A stretch of DNA of 60,191 nucleotides from Roseomonas sp. Its GTDB lineage: Bacteria; Pseudomonadota; Alphaproteobacteria; Acetobacterales; Acetobacteraceae. This document shows, piece after piece, positions 34,101-42,369 of the stretch; the first letter of the stretch is position 1, and every line of letters begins with the position of its first letter. Made by a program: the position numbers and the translations under genes. The notes beneath the pieces are model-generated. The model saw only the letters and a program-made list of their open reading frames with translations. It was not told where the DNA came from and searched no databases. The stretch lies in the NCBI GenBank assembly GCA_020249465.1, contig JADCFP010000051.1, forward strand, positions 1 through 60,191, given 5' to 3'.

Positions 34101-35753
34101 TCACCGAACCATGCTATAGCCCGGCACGCCTTTCAGCGCCTCGGTCGTATCGAAATCGCGCAGTACCGCGTCATCGGCCATTTCAACTTCAACACAGCGA
34201 TCGGCGTATTTGCCGGCTAGGTGACGCGCGCCGACATCGCCGGTAATCGCCAGCATCTCGGGCAGAAATTCGCGTGACCAGAGCATGGGGTTGCCCTGCT
34301 TGCCACGGTAGGTCGGCATGACAATCGCGCGGCCTTCTTCCGGATCGAATGCCGCCATCAGCCGATCAAGCATGGCCGCACTCACCAGCGGCATATCGCC
34401 AAGACAGACCATGAAGCCTTCAACATCTTCGGGCAAAGCGCGCAGCCCGGCCTTCAGCGATGCGGAAAGCCCCTGCGCGTAATCCTCGGCAATAGCGAAT
34501 TGTACGGCGCGGCCGGCAAGCGCTTCTTCCACCCGGTCATGTTCATGCCCCGTCACCACCACGACGGGCCGCGCATGGGAAGCGAGCACCTGATCCACCA
34601 CGCGCACCACCATGGGCACGCCATCATTATCAGTAACCAGCAGCTTATTGAGCGGCGCCATGCGGCGGGACCGGCCGGCCGCCAGCACAATCGCCGCCAC
34701 GCGTCGCCCACGACGCGGTGCGAGGGCGGGCGGTGGCGTGCGCGGTGCCTGGTCTCGCGGCAAGGGCCGTACTTCGATTTCCTTGAGAAGACCGCCCACG
34801 CCCATGGCGCCGATATCTTCCGGCGTGACCTCCAGCCCCGCAAAAAGCCGTTGCAGCACCCAATCAAAGCCATTGAGCTTGGGGCTGCGCGCGCAGCCAG
34901 GTAGCACCATGGCGGGGATTTTGCCGATATGCCCAAGGCAGAGCAGATTGCCCGGATCAACCGGCATGCCGAAATGATCAATCACGCCCCCGGCGCGCAC
35001 AATGGCCGCAGGCCCGACATCGCGCCGATCCACGACGGCGGAAGCGCCAGCCACAAGCAACATCTCAGCGCCCGCACGGCGGAGCCGCGATAGCGCATCG
35101 GAAATCGCGACTGTATCATGGCGCACGCGTTCCACTGGCAAAAGCGTGCCGCAAAGCCCGGCGATACGTTCTTCCGTTGCCTCCACCGCGCCTTCCATGA
35201 CGCTTTCCTTGATGCCGGGCAGTTCAGACAGCACCAGCCCAACCTTCAAGGCACGGAAGGGATGAATGGCCAGCACCGGTCCCGCGCCGCTTTTCGCGAC
35301 CGCTTCCACCACGCCCAGCATTTGCCCCGGTACGGCGAAGGGAATTACCTTGATGGTCGCGACCATTTCCTTGGTGTTCACGGGCGTGAAATTGGGCAGT
35401 GTCGCAATCGTGAGGCTTTCATCCACCGCATTCATGCGCGCAATGCGCTTGGTATCCAGCACCAAAAGCCCAGCCGTTTCCGCGAGGATATTGACGCGCC
35501 CGGTGGCGGCGCGGGATCGTGCGAGCAAGGGCGCGGCCAATACCTGACCCAGCCTTTCGGCGGCTTCATCTTCCGGCACATCGCCCACTTCAAGCCGTGC
35601 GGCGATGATTTCCCGATGGCCACCCTCACGCAGCGCGGCGATGGCGCCATCATCAAGCACCGTGCCCTTTTTCAGCACGCGCCCGGTCAGGCGCATGGTA
35701 TGCGCCAGGATCGCGCCTTTCGCTTCTTCAAGCCGCGTCGGGCCGAAAATCAT
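34101..35753 (-). CDS. Molybdopterin-binding / MocA-type nucleotidyltransferase fusion
   Basis: A 550-residue two-domain protein. Residues about 1-335 resemble the molybdopterin-binding domain (MoeA/CinA type: LVAGASAVVDRRDVGPAAIVRAGG, VMPGCARSPK-like PGCARSPKLNGFD). Residues about 347-550 are a MobA/MocA nucleotidyltransferase with VAAIVLAAGRSRRMAPLNKLL, the GDMPLV metal-binding motif and GNPMLW. MocA-type enzymes attach CMP to molybdopterin for CO dehydrogenase/xanthine oxidase type enzymes. It is the last gene of the maturation operon and overlaps the XdhC C-domain gene by 4 bases. Confidence 0.87.
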   Translation of the reverse strand: MIFGPTRLEEAKGAILAHTMRLTGRVLKKGTVLDDGAIAALREGGHREIIAARLEVGDVPEDEAAERLGQVLAAPLLARSRAATGRVNILAETAGLLVLDTKRIARMNAVDESLTIATLPNFTPVNTKEMVATIKVIPFAVPGQMLGVVEAVAKSGAGPVLAIHPFRALKVGLVLSELPGIKESVMEGAVEATEERIAGLCGTLLPVERVRHDTVAISDALSRLRRAGAEMLLVAGASAVVDRRDVGPAAIVRAGGVIDHFGMPVDPGNLLCLGHIGKIPAMVLPGCARSPKLNGFDWVLQRLFAGLEVTPEDIGAMGVGGLLKEIEVRPLPRDQAPRTPPPALAPRRGRRVAAIVLAAGRSRRMAPLNKLLVTDNDGVPMVVRVVDQVLASHARPVVVVTGHEHDRVEEALAGRAVQFAIAEDYAQGLSASLKAGLRALPEDVEGFMVCLGDMPLVSAAMLDRLMAAFDPEEGRAIVMPTYRGKQGNPMLWSREFLPEMLAITGDVGARHLAGKYADRCVEVEMADDAVLRDFDTTEALKGVPGYSMVR

Positions 35754-36463
35754 GCCGCGACACCGGGAATGGGCCGCACAGCACCAAGTGCCGCACCGCG
35801 CCGTGCCGCGACGATTTCCGCCATGATGGAAAGCGCAATTTCCGGTGCTGTGATCGCTTCAATATTCAAGCCGACCGGCGCATGGATCCGCCCCATGGCC
35901 TCAGCGCCATGGCCCAATTCCGTCAGGCGAGTGATGCGCTTGGCGTGCGTGCGCCGGCTGCCGAGGGCGCCGATGTAAAACGCCTCGCTCTTCAGCGCGG
36001 CATCCAAGGCGGGATCATCCAGCTTCGGGTCATGCGTCAGAGTCACCACTGCGGTGCGCGCATCAGGCGCCAAAGCTGCCATCGCCTCATCCGGCCAATC
36101 GGTGGAAAGCGTCACCCCTGGCAGGCGTTCTTCGCTGGCAAAGGCACGGCGCGGGTCCACCACCACCATGGCAAAGCCGAGCGGGGCTGCCATCGGCGCC
36201 ATGGCCTGCGCGATATGCACGGCACCGACAACAATGATACGGAGCGGCGGGTTATGCGGATGCACAAACCAAGTCGCGTCGCCATCTGTCACATTGCCGG
36301 CCTCTTCGCTACCAAGCGCGGCCTTGGACGCTTCCACCAATGCCGCCGACATCTCATCGCCGGGCCAAAGTAATTGCGCGCCATCGGAAAGCCGCGTCAG
36401 CAGCACCACCGGGCGCTTGGCGGCGCGTTCGGCCTGCAGCCGCGCGAGGGTAGTGGCCTTCAT
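35750..36463 (-). CDS. XdhC/CoxF family protein, C-terminal (Rossmann) part
   Basis: A 237-residue protein holding the second half of an XdhC-type protein. A linker helix is followed by RIIVVGAVHIAQAMAPMAAPLGF (the GxxHIAQ nucleotide-binding motif, about 80), VVVDPR, VVTLTHDPKLDDPAL and YIGALGSRRTHAKR, ending with the IALSIMAEIVAARRG region. XdhC binds the molybdenum cofactor and hands its sulfurated form to the apo-enzyme. Here the usual single chain is split into two genes overlapping by 4 bases; the N-part is the next gene upstream. Confidence 0.88.
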   Translation of the reverse strand: MKATTLARLQAERAAKRPVVLLTRLSDGAQLLWPGDEMSAALVEASKAALGSEEAGNVTDGDATWFVHPHNPPLRIIVVGAVHIAQAMAPMAAPLGFAMVVVDPRRAFASEERLPGVTLSTDWPDEAMAALAPDARTAVVTLTHDPKLDDPALDAALKSEAFYIGALGSRRTHAKRITRLTELGHGAEAMGRIHAPVGLNIEAITAPEIALSIMAEIVAARRGAALGAVRPIPGVAA

Positions 36464-36789
36464 GACAGCGGCTCCACAAACACCTTCACCTTGCCGCCGC
36501 AGGACAGGCCGACTTCCCAGGCGCGCTCATCGGAAATGCCGAAATCGAGCAATTGCGGCGCGCCGCTCGCCATGGATTGCCGCGCAGCATCCGCCACGGC
36601 CCCTTCGATGCAGCCGCCGGAAACCGACCCCGCCAGCTTGCCCGATTTGGTGATGGCCAGGCGCGATCCTGCTGGGCGTGGCGAGGACCCCCAGGTTTCC
36701 ACCACGGTCGCGATGGCGACATCTTCGCCCGCCGCTTTCCAATTGGCGGCGATGGCCAGGATATCTTCGGCATTGTCGTTCTGGGTCAT
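36460..36789 (-). CDS. XdhC/CoxI family protein, N-terminal part
   Basis: A 109-residue protein equal to the first domain of XdhC: VVETWGSSPRPAGSRLAITKSG (about 26-47), then SVSGGCIEGAVAD with the conserved Cys, and LSCGGKVKVFVEPL at the end, where a complete XdhC would continue. Overlaps of 4 bases with the downstream C-part and with the upstream CoxE gene indicate coupled translation, so the halves probably assemble in one complex. Such split forms occur in cox-type clusters, so this is not a recent frameshift. Confidence 0.88.
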   Translation of the reverse strand: MTQNDNAEDILAIAANWKAAGEDVAIATVVETWGSSPRPAGSRLAITKSGKLAGSVSGGCIEGAVADAARQSMASGAPQLLDFGISDERAWEVGLSCGGKVKVFVEPLS

Positions 36790-38036
36790 GTGACCATCCT
36801 CCTGCTCTGGCCTGTGCGCGGATCCGATAAGGTTTGGATCAGCGCCCGCAGGCTTTCAAGATTATGCACGGGCCGGAAATCATCCACATGGGGCAGCATG
36901 GCCCGAATGCCCTGGGATTTCGGTTGAAAGCCCGAAAAACGCAACAGCGGATTGAGCCAGATCAGACGCGTGCAGGATTGCCGGAGCCGCTCGGTCGCCT
37001 CCGCCAGACCCGCCGCGCCTTCGCGGTCCAGCCCATCGGTGATCAGCAGCACCACCGCCCCCTGGCCCAAGACGCGCCGTGCCCAAAGCTTGTTGAACAG
37101 GCCAAGGCTTTCGCCAATCCGCGTGCCGCCCGACCAATCGGGCACGATATGGGACACCATATCGAACGCGAATTCGGGATCGCGGTGGCGCAATTGCCGC
37201 GTCACATTCGTCAGCCGTGTGCCGAACAGGAAGCTATGCACGCGGTCACGTTCATTGGTGACGGCATGGAGGAAATGCAGCAGGATTTGCGCATAACGCG
37301 CCATGCTGCCGCTGATGTCACACAGCACTACCAAGGGCGGCGGCTTTTCCACGCGCTGCTTATGTTCAAGCTTCAGAATGTCGCCACCAAGCCGCAGGCT
37401 TTGGCGCAGTGTGGCGCGCAAATCCACAACGCGCCCAGCGGGATGGGTGCGAAAGCGCCGCGTTGGTTTTTCATCAAGGGGCAGGGTCAGCTTGCGGATT
37501 TCCTGCTTGGCGGCAGCGATTTCAGCCGCTGACATGGCCTCGAAATCGAGCTTTTGCAGTTTTTCCCGGTCGCTCACCGTGAAGCTCATATCCTGGCGCG
37601 GCGGTTCTGGCTCGGGCGGGCGGGGCTTGGGTTTTTCGCCCTGCATCGCTTCCGCCAAGCGGCGTGATGCCGGTGGCGGCTTTTCGGCCGGCGCCTTATT
37701 GCCATCCAGCGCTGCCATGGCAGCGGCATGCGCAGCCGCTTCCGGGTCGCGCCAGAACAACTGAAACGCCTGATCGAACAACTCGAAATGCTCACGCCGA
37801 TGCACCATCACGGCGCGGAGTGCAGCATGCACCTGCCGGCGATCCCCGATCTCAATCGCATTCAAGGCGGCAAGCGCACTCAACGCCTCACCGGGCCCCA
37901 GCGGCAGGCCGGAACGGCGCAACAAACGTGTGAAGGCCAGCAGATTGGTCGCGATATGCCCACCCGCGCCCGGTGCCGAGGCCAGCAAGGGCTGGCCGCC
38001 GGCGATGATCCGGGCAGGGTCGCGATCCGGCGTCAC
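36786..38036 (-). CDS. CoxE-like VWA-domain maturation protein
   Basis: A 416-residue protein with an N-terminal helical part, a charged Pro-rich linker (about 125-150) and a C-terminal von Willebrand factor A domain with the metal site motif DISGSM (about 240) and LLITDGLDREG (about 330). It partners the MoxR-type ATPase in the next gene. In CO dehydrogenase maturation the CoxD/CoxE pair is implicated in building the sulfur- and copper-containing active site. It overlaps both neighbours by 4 bases. Confidence 0.9.
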   Translation of the reverse strand: MTPDRDPARIIAGGQPLLASAPGAGGHIATNLLAFTRLLRRSGLPLGPGEALSALAALNAIEIGDRRQVHAALRAVMVHRREHFELFDQAFQLFWRDPEAAAHAAAMAALDGNKAPAEKPPPASRRLAEAMQGEKPKPRPPEPEPPRQDMSFTVSDREKLQKLDFEAMSAAEIAAAKQEIRKLTLPLDEKPTRRFRTHPAGRVVDLRATLRQSLRLGGDILKLEHKQRVEKPPPLVVLCDISGSMARYAQILLHFLHAVTNERDRVHSFLFGTRLTNVTRQLRHRDPEFAFDMVSHIVPDWSGGTRIGESLGLFNKLWARRVLGQGAVVLLITDGLDREGAAGLAEATERLRQSCTRLIWLNPLLRFSGFQPKSQGIRAMLPHVDDFRPVHNLESLRALIQTLSDPRTGQSRRMVT

Positions 38037-38920
38037 CCCGCGCGGACTTCCGTAATGAGCCGCGCGGCTTCCTCGCCCTTCAGCTTGGCGATGTCATCCT
38101 GGTATTTCAGCAAGACGCCGAGGGTTTCATCCACCACCCCCGGTTCCAGCGCCTTGGCATCAAGTGCGGCAAGCGCCTGCGCCCAATCAATCGTCTCCGC
38201 AACACCGGGGAGTTTGAAGTAATCGCCTTCCCGCAGCTTTTGCACAAAGGCGACAACCTGGGCGGAAAGCGCTTCCGGCAGGCCGGGGGCGCGGAGTTTC
38301 AGGATGGCACGTTCGCGCGCCGCATCCGGGTAATCCACCCAATGGTAAAGGCAGCGCCGGCGCACCGCATCATGCACTTCGCGCGTGCGGTTGGAGGTGA
38401 TGATGACAACCGGCGGCGTCGCCGCTTTTACCGTGCCAAGTTCGGGGATGGTGATCTGAAAATCCGCGAGGATTTCAAGCAGGAAGGCTTCGAAAGGCTC
38501 ATCCGCGCGGTCAAGCTCATCAATCAGCAAAACGGCGGGGCTGCCTTCCAGCGCATCCAGCAAGGGACGCGGCTGGAGGAATTTGCGGTCATAAATCCCG
38601 CGATCAAGCGCGGCGGGGTCCACATCGCCGGCAGCTTCCGCGAGGCGTATCGCCATCAATTGCCGCGCGTGGTTCCATTCATAGGCGGCCGAGGAAATAT
38701 CAAGGCCGTCATAGCATTGCAGCCGCACCAACCGGCGCGGCAGCTTGGCCGCCAGTACCTTGGCGATTTCCGTCTTGCCTGTGCCGGGTTCGCCTTCCAG
38801 GAACAGCGGACGGCCCATGGTCAGCGCCAGATGGATGGTGGTGGCGAGCGCACGATCAGCCACATAGCCACCAGAGCCGAGCAACGCCTGGGTTTCGGCG
38901 ACGCTTGCGGGCAAGCTCAC
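38033..38920 (-). CDS. CoxD-like MoxR-family AAA+ ATPase
   Basis: A 295-residue AAA+ ATPase with Walker A GEPGTGKTE (about 42), Walker B VLLIDELDRADE (about 110), sensor-1 VIITSNRTRE and the DAVRRRCLYHWVDYP arginine-finger region characteristic of MoxR proteins. It acts with CoxE as a chaperone-like remodeller of a molybdenum hydroxylase. It overlaps CoxG and CoxE by 4 bases. Confidence 0.92.
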   Translation of the reverse strand: MSLPASVAETQALLGSGGYVADRALATTIHLALTMGRPLFLEGEPGTGKTEIAKVLAAKLPRRLVRLQCYDGLDISSAAYEWNHARQLMAIRLAEAAGDVDPAALDRGIYDRKFLQPRPLLDALEGSPAVLLIDELDRADEPFEAFLLEILADFQITIPELGTVKAATPPVVIITSNRTREVHDAVRRRCLYHWVDYPDAARERAILKLRAPGLPEALSAQVVAFVQKLREGDYFKLPGVAETIDWAQALAALDAKALEPGVVDETLGVLLKYQDDIAKLKGEEAARLITEVRAG

Positions 38921-39534
38921 TTGAACATCAACGCGACAATAACCAGCCAGATCGCGCCCCCCACCCAGGCGAGCAGCGGAATGCCAAGCGGCGCTTCCGG
39001 CAGCAAATCAAAGATGGAAATGCCACCGCCGGTCACGGGCGGGGCGGGCAGGGGGGCCGGGGCCGCGCCGGGGGCAGCGGCAGCGGGTTCGGCGGCAGCC
39101 ACGGCCGCGGCGAAACGGTCAAAGAACTGATCGGACATTTGCTTGGCGGTTGCATCAATCAGCCGCGCGCCAAGCTGGGCCATCTTGCCGCCGACCTGCG
39201 CTTTTACGGCGAATTTCAGTAGCGTTTCATTGGGGCCAGTTTCTTCCAGGGATACGTCAGCGCCCCCCTTGGCGAAGCCCATGGCGCCGCCATTGCCTTC
39301 GCCCGAGATGGTGTAGGAAGCCGGTGCCTGGATGTTTTCCAGCTTCACCTTGCCGCCAAACTTCGCCGCCATGGGGCCGATCTTCACCGCCACCTTGGCC
39401 TCAAAGGCGTCATCGCCGGTCTTGGTCACGCTTTCGCAGCCGGGAATCGCGGCCTTCAGCATTTCGGGGTCGTTCAGCGCGTCCCAGACGCGCTGGCGGG
39501 GCGCGGGGATGCGGCGCTCGCCATTCATATCCAT
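38917..39534 (-). CDS. CoxG-like SRPBCC protein, membrane-anchored
   Basis: This 205-residue protein is the first gene of the maturation operon. Residues 1-150 are the CoxG/SRPBCC fold (MNGERRIPAPRQRVWDALNDPEMLKAAIPGCESVTKTG at the start). An Ala/Pro linker and one C-terminal membrane helix (LLAWVGGAIWLVIVALMF) follow. CoxG proteins tether CO dehydrogenase to the inner membrane, so the target enzyme is probably membrane-attached. No coxM, coxS or coxL lies on either side within the window. Confidence 0.9.
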   Translation of the reverse strand: MDMNGERRIPAPRQRVWDALNDPEMLKAAIPGCESVTKTGDDAFEAKVAVKIGPMAAKFGGKVKLENIQAPASYTISGEGNGGAMGFAKGGADVSLEETGPNETLLKFAVKAQVGGKMAQLGARLIDATAKQMSDQFFDRFAAAVAAAEPAAAAPGAAPAPLPAPPVTGGGISIFDLLPEAPLGIPLLAWVGGAIWLVIVALMFK

Positions 39535-39675
39535 GGGTTGATCTCCTGCTCACCCCAAACTAGGGGCGCAAGGCCATGGGGGAAAGGGGGCGCCCCCTTG
39601 TGGCGGCGCGGATCATCCGGCAATCACACTTTTGACGGGTATCAGCCCGCAGGTCTTTGAGGGAGGCCCTGGCCC
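39535..39675. other. Divergent intergenic region with a GC palindrome
   Basis: This 141-base gap lies between the cox-type operon and the CitMHS-type carrier. It contains a perfect 16-base palindrome, AAGGGGGCGCCCCCTT, at 39584-39599. This could be an operator serving both directions or a hairpin in the leader. A GAGGGAGG ribosome site precedes the ATG at 39676. Confidence 0.35.
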
Positions 39676-41070
39676 ATGAAAACGACCAGCTTCGCCCTGA
39701 TGCTGTTTATGGCGCTGCCCCTGCCGGTTCAGGCCGCCGGGGTTTCTGGCGCGGGCATGAGCCTGGCCTGGGGCCTGCCTTTTGCGGGGCTTTTGCTTTC
39801 CATTGCGCTGATGCCGCTGCTGGCGGGGCATGTCTGGCACCATCATTACGGCAAGATCGCCGCCGGCTGGGCCTTGCTGCTGGTGCTGCCCTTCGCCGTT
39901 GCTTTCGGGCCGGAAGTCGCCGCGTCCGAGGTCTGGCATATCCTGTTGCAGGAATACATCCCCTTCATTGCGCTGCTGCTGGCGCTTTACGTGACAGGCG
40001 GTGGCGTGCTGCTGAAAGGCACGCTGATCGGCACGCCAGCCACCAATACCGCTTTGCTCGCCTTCGGCACGGTGATCGCGAGTGTGATGGGCACCACGGG
40101 CGCTTCCATGCTGCTGATCCGCCCCGTTTTGCGCGCCAATGCCTTTCGCCAGCGGAAGATCCATACATTCGTGTTTTTCATATTTCTGGTCAGCAATATC
40201 GGCGGATCACTCACGCCGCTGGGCGATCCGCCGCTTTATCTCGGCTTCCTGAAGGGCGTGTCCTTCTTCTGGACCACGACGCATCTTTTCGGCGAATTCC
40301 TGGTCTGCGCCGTGCTGCTGCTTGCGGCCTATTACGTGCTGGATAGCTGGGCCTGGTCCCGCGAGAAGCCAGTGGTGCCGGTGATTGAAAAGCGCGAAAA
40401 GCTCTCCATCGAAGGCTATGCCAATCTGTGGCTGATTGGCGCGGTGGTGCTGATGGTGCTCGCGCAGGGTTATTGGCGGCCGGGCGATGTGGCGCTGTTT
40501 GGCGAAAAGATCGGGCTGGAACGGCTGGTGGGTGTGGCGGTGTTTGTCGCTATTGCCGCGATTTCCATGTGGGTCACGCCGCGGCAATTGCGGGAAGATA
40601 ATGGCTTCGCCTGGGGGGCCATTGCCGAAGTGGCCAAGCTTTTCGCTGCCATTTTCGTGACCATGGCGCCGGTGCTTGCGATACTCCGCGCCGGCACGGC
40701 GGGTGCTGCGGCGCCGCTTGTGGCGCTGACTTCCGGCGCGGGCGGGGAGCCGATTCCCTGGGTCTATTTCTGGCTGACCGGCGTGCTGTCTTCCTTCCTG
40801 GATAATGCGCCGACCTATCTGGTGTTCTTCAACCTGGCCGGCGGTGATCCCGCGCATCTGATGGCTGAAGGCGCGCTGACCCTGGCAGCGATTTCTTGCG
40901 GCGCGGTCTTCATGGGGGCCAATTCCTATATCGGCAATGCGCCGAATTTCATGGTCAAGGCGATTGTCGAAGAACAGGGTGTGCGCATGCCATCCTTCTT
41001 TGGTTATTGCGCCTGGGCCCTTGTGGTGCTGATCCCGCTTTTCGTTCTGGTGACGTTCATTTTCTTCTGA
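39676..41070 (+). CDS. CitMHS/NhaD-type ion transporter family carrier
   Basis: A 464-residue membrane protein with a cleavable-looking first helix (ALMLFMALPLPVQAAG) and about eleven further helices. GGSLTPLGDPPLYLGFLKG (about 176) and the matching SSFLDNAPTYLVFFN and GANSYIGNAPNFMVKA segments in the second half are the two inverted-repeat hairpins of the ion transporter superfamily (NhaD, ArsB, CitM). Databases often label this type as a sodium:proton antiporter. The gene for a methylisocitrate-lyase-type enzyme starts 10 bases later, which argues for an organic acid substrate. Confidence 0.82.
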   Translation: MKTTSFALMLFMALPLPVQAAGVSGAGMSLAWGLPFAGLLLSIALMPLLAGHVWHHHYGKIAAGWALLLVLPFAVAFGPEVAASEVWHILLQEYIPFIALLLALYVTGGGVLLKGTLIGTPATNTALLAFGTVIASVMGTTGASMLLIRPVLRANAFRQRKIHTFVFFIFLVSNIGGSLTPLGDPPLYLGFLKGVSFFWTTTHLFGEFLVCAVLLLAAYYVLDSWAWSREKPVVPVIEKREKLSIEGYANLWLIGAVVLMVLAQGYWRPGDVALFGEKIGLERLVGVAVFVAIAAISMWVTPRQLREDNGFAWGAIAEVAKLFAAIFVTMAPVLAILRAGTAGAAAPLVALTSGAGGEPIPWVYFWLTGVLSSFLDNAPTYLVFFNLAGGDPAHLMAEGALTLAAISCGAVFMGANSYIGNAPNFMVKAIVEEQGVRMPSFFGYCAWALVVLIPLFVLVTFIFF

Positions 41071-41080
41071 GGAAATTTCC

Positions 41081-42001
41081 ATGCCTTACGTGATCGCCGA
41101 TGATCTGCCCCATGAACCCGCCGGTGTGCGCTTCCGCCGCCTGCTGGATCGCCCGCAAATCCTTGAAATGCCCGGCGCACATTTGGGCATTGCGGCCTTG
41201 CTTGCGAAAAAGGCAGGGTTTGAGGCGCTGTATATGTCAGGCGCGGCCATGTCGGCCACCATGGGCCTGCCCGATCTTGGCATGATCACGGTGGATGACG
41301 TGTCCTGGCATGTGCGCCAGGTGGTGCGCGCTTCTGCCCTGCCGGTGCTGGTGGATGGCGATACCGGCTATGGTGAGGCGCTGAATGTCATGCACATGGT
41401 GCGTTGCTTTGAAGAAGCGGGTGCGGGCGCGGTGCATTTGGAAGACCAGTTGCTGCCCAAGAAATGCGGCCATTTGAACGACAAGAAACTGGCCCCGGTG
41501 GATGAAATGGCGGCCAAGGTCGCGGCTGCGCGTAAGGCACGGCGCAACCTTGTCATTATCGCGCGCACCGATGCGGTGGCGAATGAAGGCATGGATGCGG
41601 CGGTTGATCGTGCGAAGCGCTATCTGGAAGCCGGCGCCGATGCGATTTTCCCCGAAGCTTTGACCACGGCTGAGATGTTTCGCGAATTCGCCGCGCGCAT
41701 GCCGGGTGTGAAGCTGCTGGCCAATATGACCGAATTCGGCCGCACGCCGTTTTTCACGGCAACCGAATTCCAGCAAATGGGCTATGCCATGGTGATCTGG
41801 CCCGTCAGCCATCTGCGCATCGCGGCCAAGGCGATGGAAGATCTCTATGGCGCGATCAAATCAGATGGCGGCACGCATAATATGGTTGGGCGCATGCAAA
41901 CCCGCGCGGCGCTGTATGAGACTATTGGGTATCATGCCTATGAATCGCTCGATGCCAGCCTGGTGCGCACCATTGTGCCGGAAGGCATGCCGCAGAATTG
42001 A
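41081..42001 (+). CDS. Isocitrate lyase/PEP mutase family enzyme (methylisocitrate lyase-like)
   Basis: A 306-residue TIM-barrel enzyme close to PrpB. VDGDTGYGEALN holds the metal-binding Asp residues (about 90), LEDQLLPKKCGHLNDKKL carries the catalytic Cys in KKCGH (about 125) seen in true lyases of the family, and IIARTDA follows. It cleaves or decarboxylates a 2- to 6-carbon acid; 2-methylisocitrate to pyruvate plus succinate is the best guess, oxaloacetate decarboxylase is an alternative. It forms a two-gene unit with the carrier 10 bases upstream. No prpC or prpD is near. Confidence 0.85.
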   Translation: MPYVIADDLPHEPAGVRFRRLLDRPQILEMPGAHLGIAALLAKKAGFEALYMSGAAMSATMGLPDLGMITVDDVSWHVRQVVRASALPVLVDGDTGYGEALNVMHMVRCFEEAGAGAVHLEDQLLPKKCGHLNDKKLAPVDEMAAKVAAARKARRNLVIIARTDAVANEGMDAAVDRAKRYLEAGADAIFPEALTTAEMFREFAARMPGVKLLANMTEFGRTPFFTATEFQQMGYAMVIWPVSHLRIAAKAMEDLYGAIKSDGGTHNMVGRMQTRAALYETIGYHAYESLDASLVRTIVPEGMPQN

Positions 42002-42026
42002 GGCGGCTGCGGGCGCGGTGGAGGCC

Positions 42027-42281
42027 TTACCCCCCGCGCCCGGAAAAGGCGTTGAAGGTTTGCAGCGTATAGGTGTCCTTGACGCCGGGCACGCTTTGGA
42101 TGGTTTCCACAACAAAAAGCCCGATATCGCGATCTGCTTCCAGGTAGAATTTCCCGAGCAGATCATATTGGCCGGAAATGGAATGCATTTCCGAAAGCTC
42201 CGGAATGCCATCGGCCATCTCGCGCGCCACGCGATAGGCTTGGCCCATTTCGCATTTTATCATGACAAATATGGCGCGCAT
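42027..42281 (-). CDS. Stand-alone Lrp/AsnC ligand-binding (RAM) domain protein
   Basis: An 84-residue protein made of only the alpha/beta sensor domain of Lrp/AsnC regulators: MRAIFVMIKCEMGQAYRVAREMADGIPELSEMHSISGQYDLLGKF..., ending SVPGVKDTYTLQTFNAF. No DNA-binding HTH lies before it, and the gap upstream is only 88 bases. Single RAM domain proteins bind amino acids and form oligomers, and may modulate full-length Lrp proteins. It ends 25 bases from the convergent lyase gene. Confidence 0.87.
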   Translation of the reverse strand: MRAIFVMIKCEMGQAYRVAREMADGIPELSEMHSISGQYDLLGKFYLEADRDIGLFVVETIQSVPGVKDTYTLQTFNAFSGRGG

Positions 42282-42369
42282 GGCTTTGGCCCTCCTGCAA
42301 TGGCCATCATTTTAGAGAAGTTTCGCGCGAAGCAAAATCTCTTGGCGGCCAATTGGAACGGGAACTAAG

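Noticed and set aside
38240-39130. 296-codon plus-strand open frame opposite the coxD/coxG genes
   Set aside because: Low-complexity Gly/Ala-rich end and no recognisable fold; the minus strand carries clear Walker and SRPBCC motifs.
39584-39599. GC palindrome AAGGGGGCGCCCCCTT as a terminator
   Set aside because: It lies between divergent genes, upstream of both starts, and has no T-run; an operator is as likely, so it is only noted in the intergenic entry.
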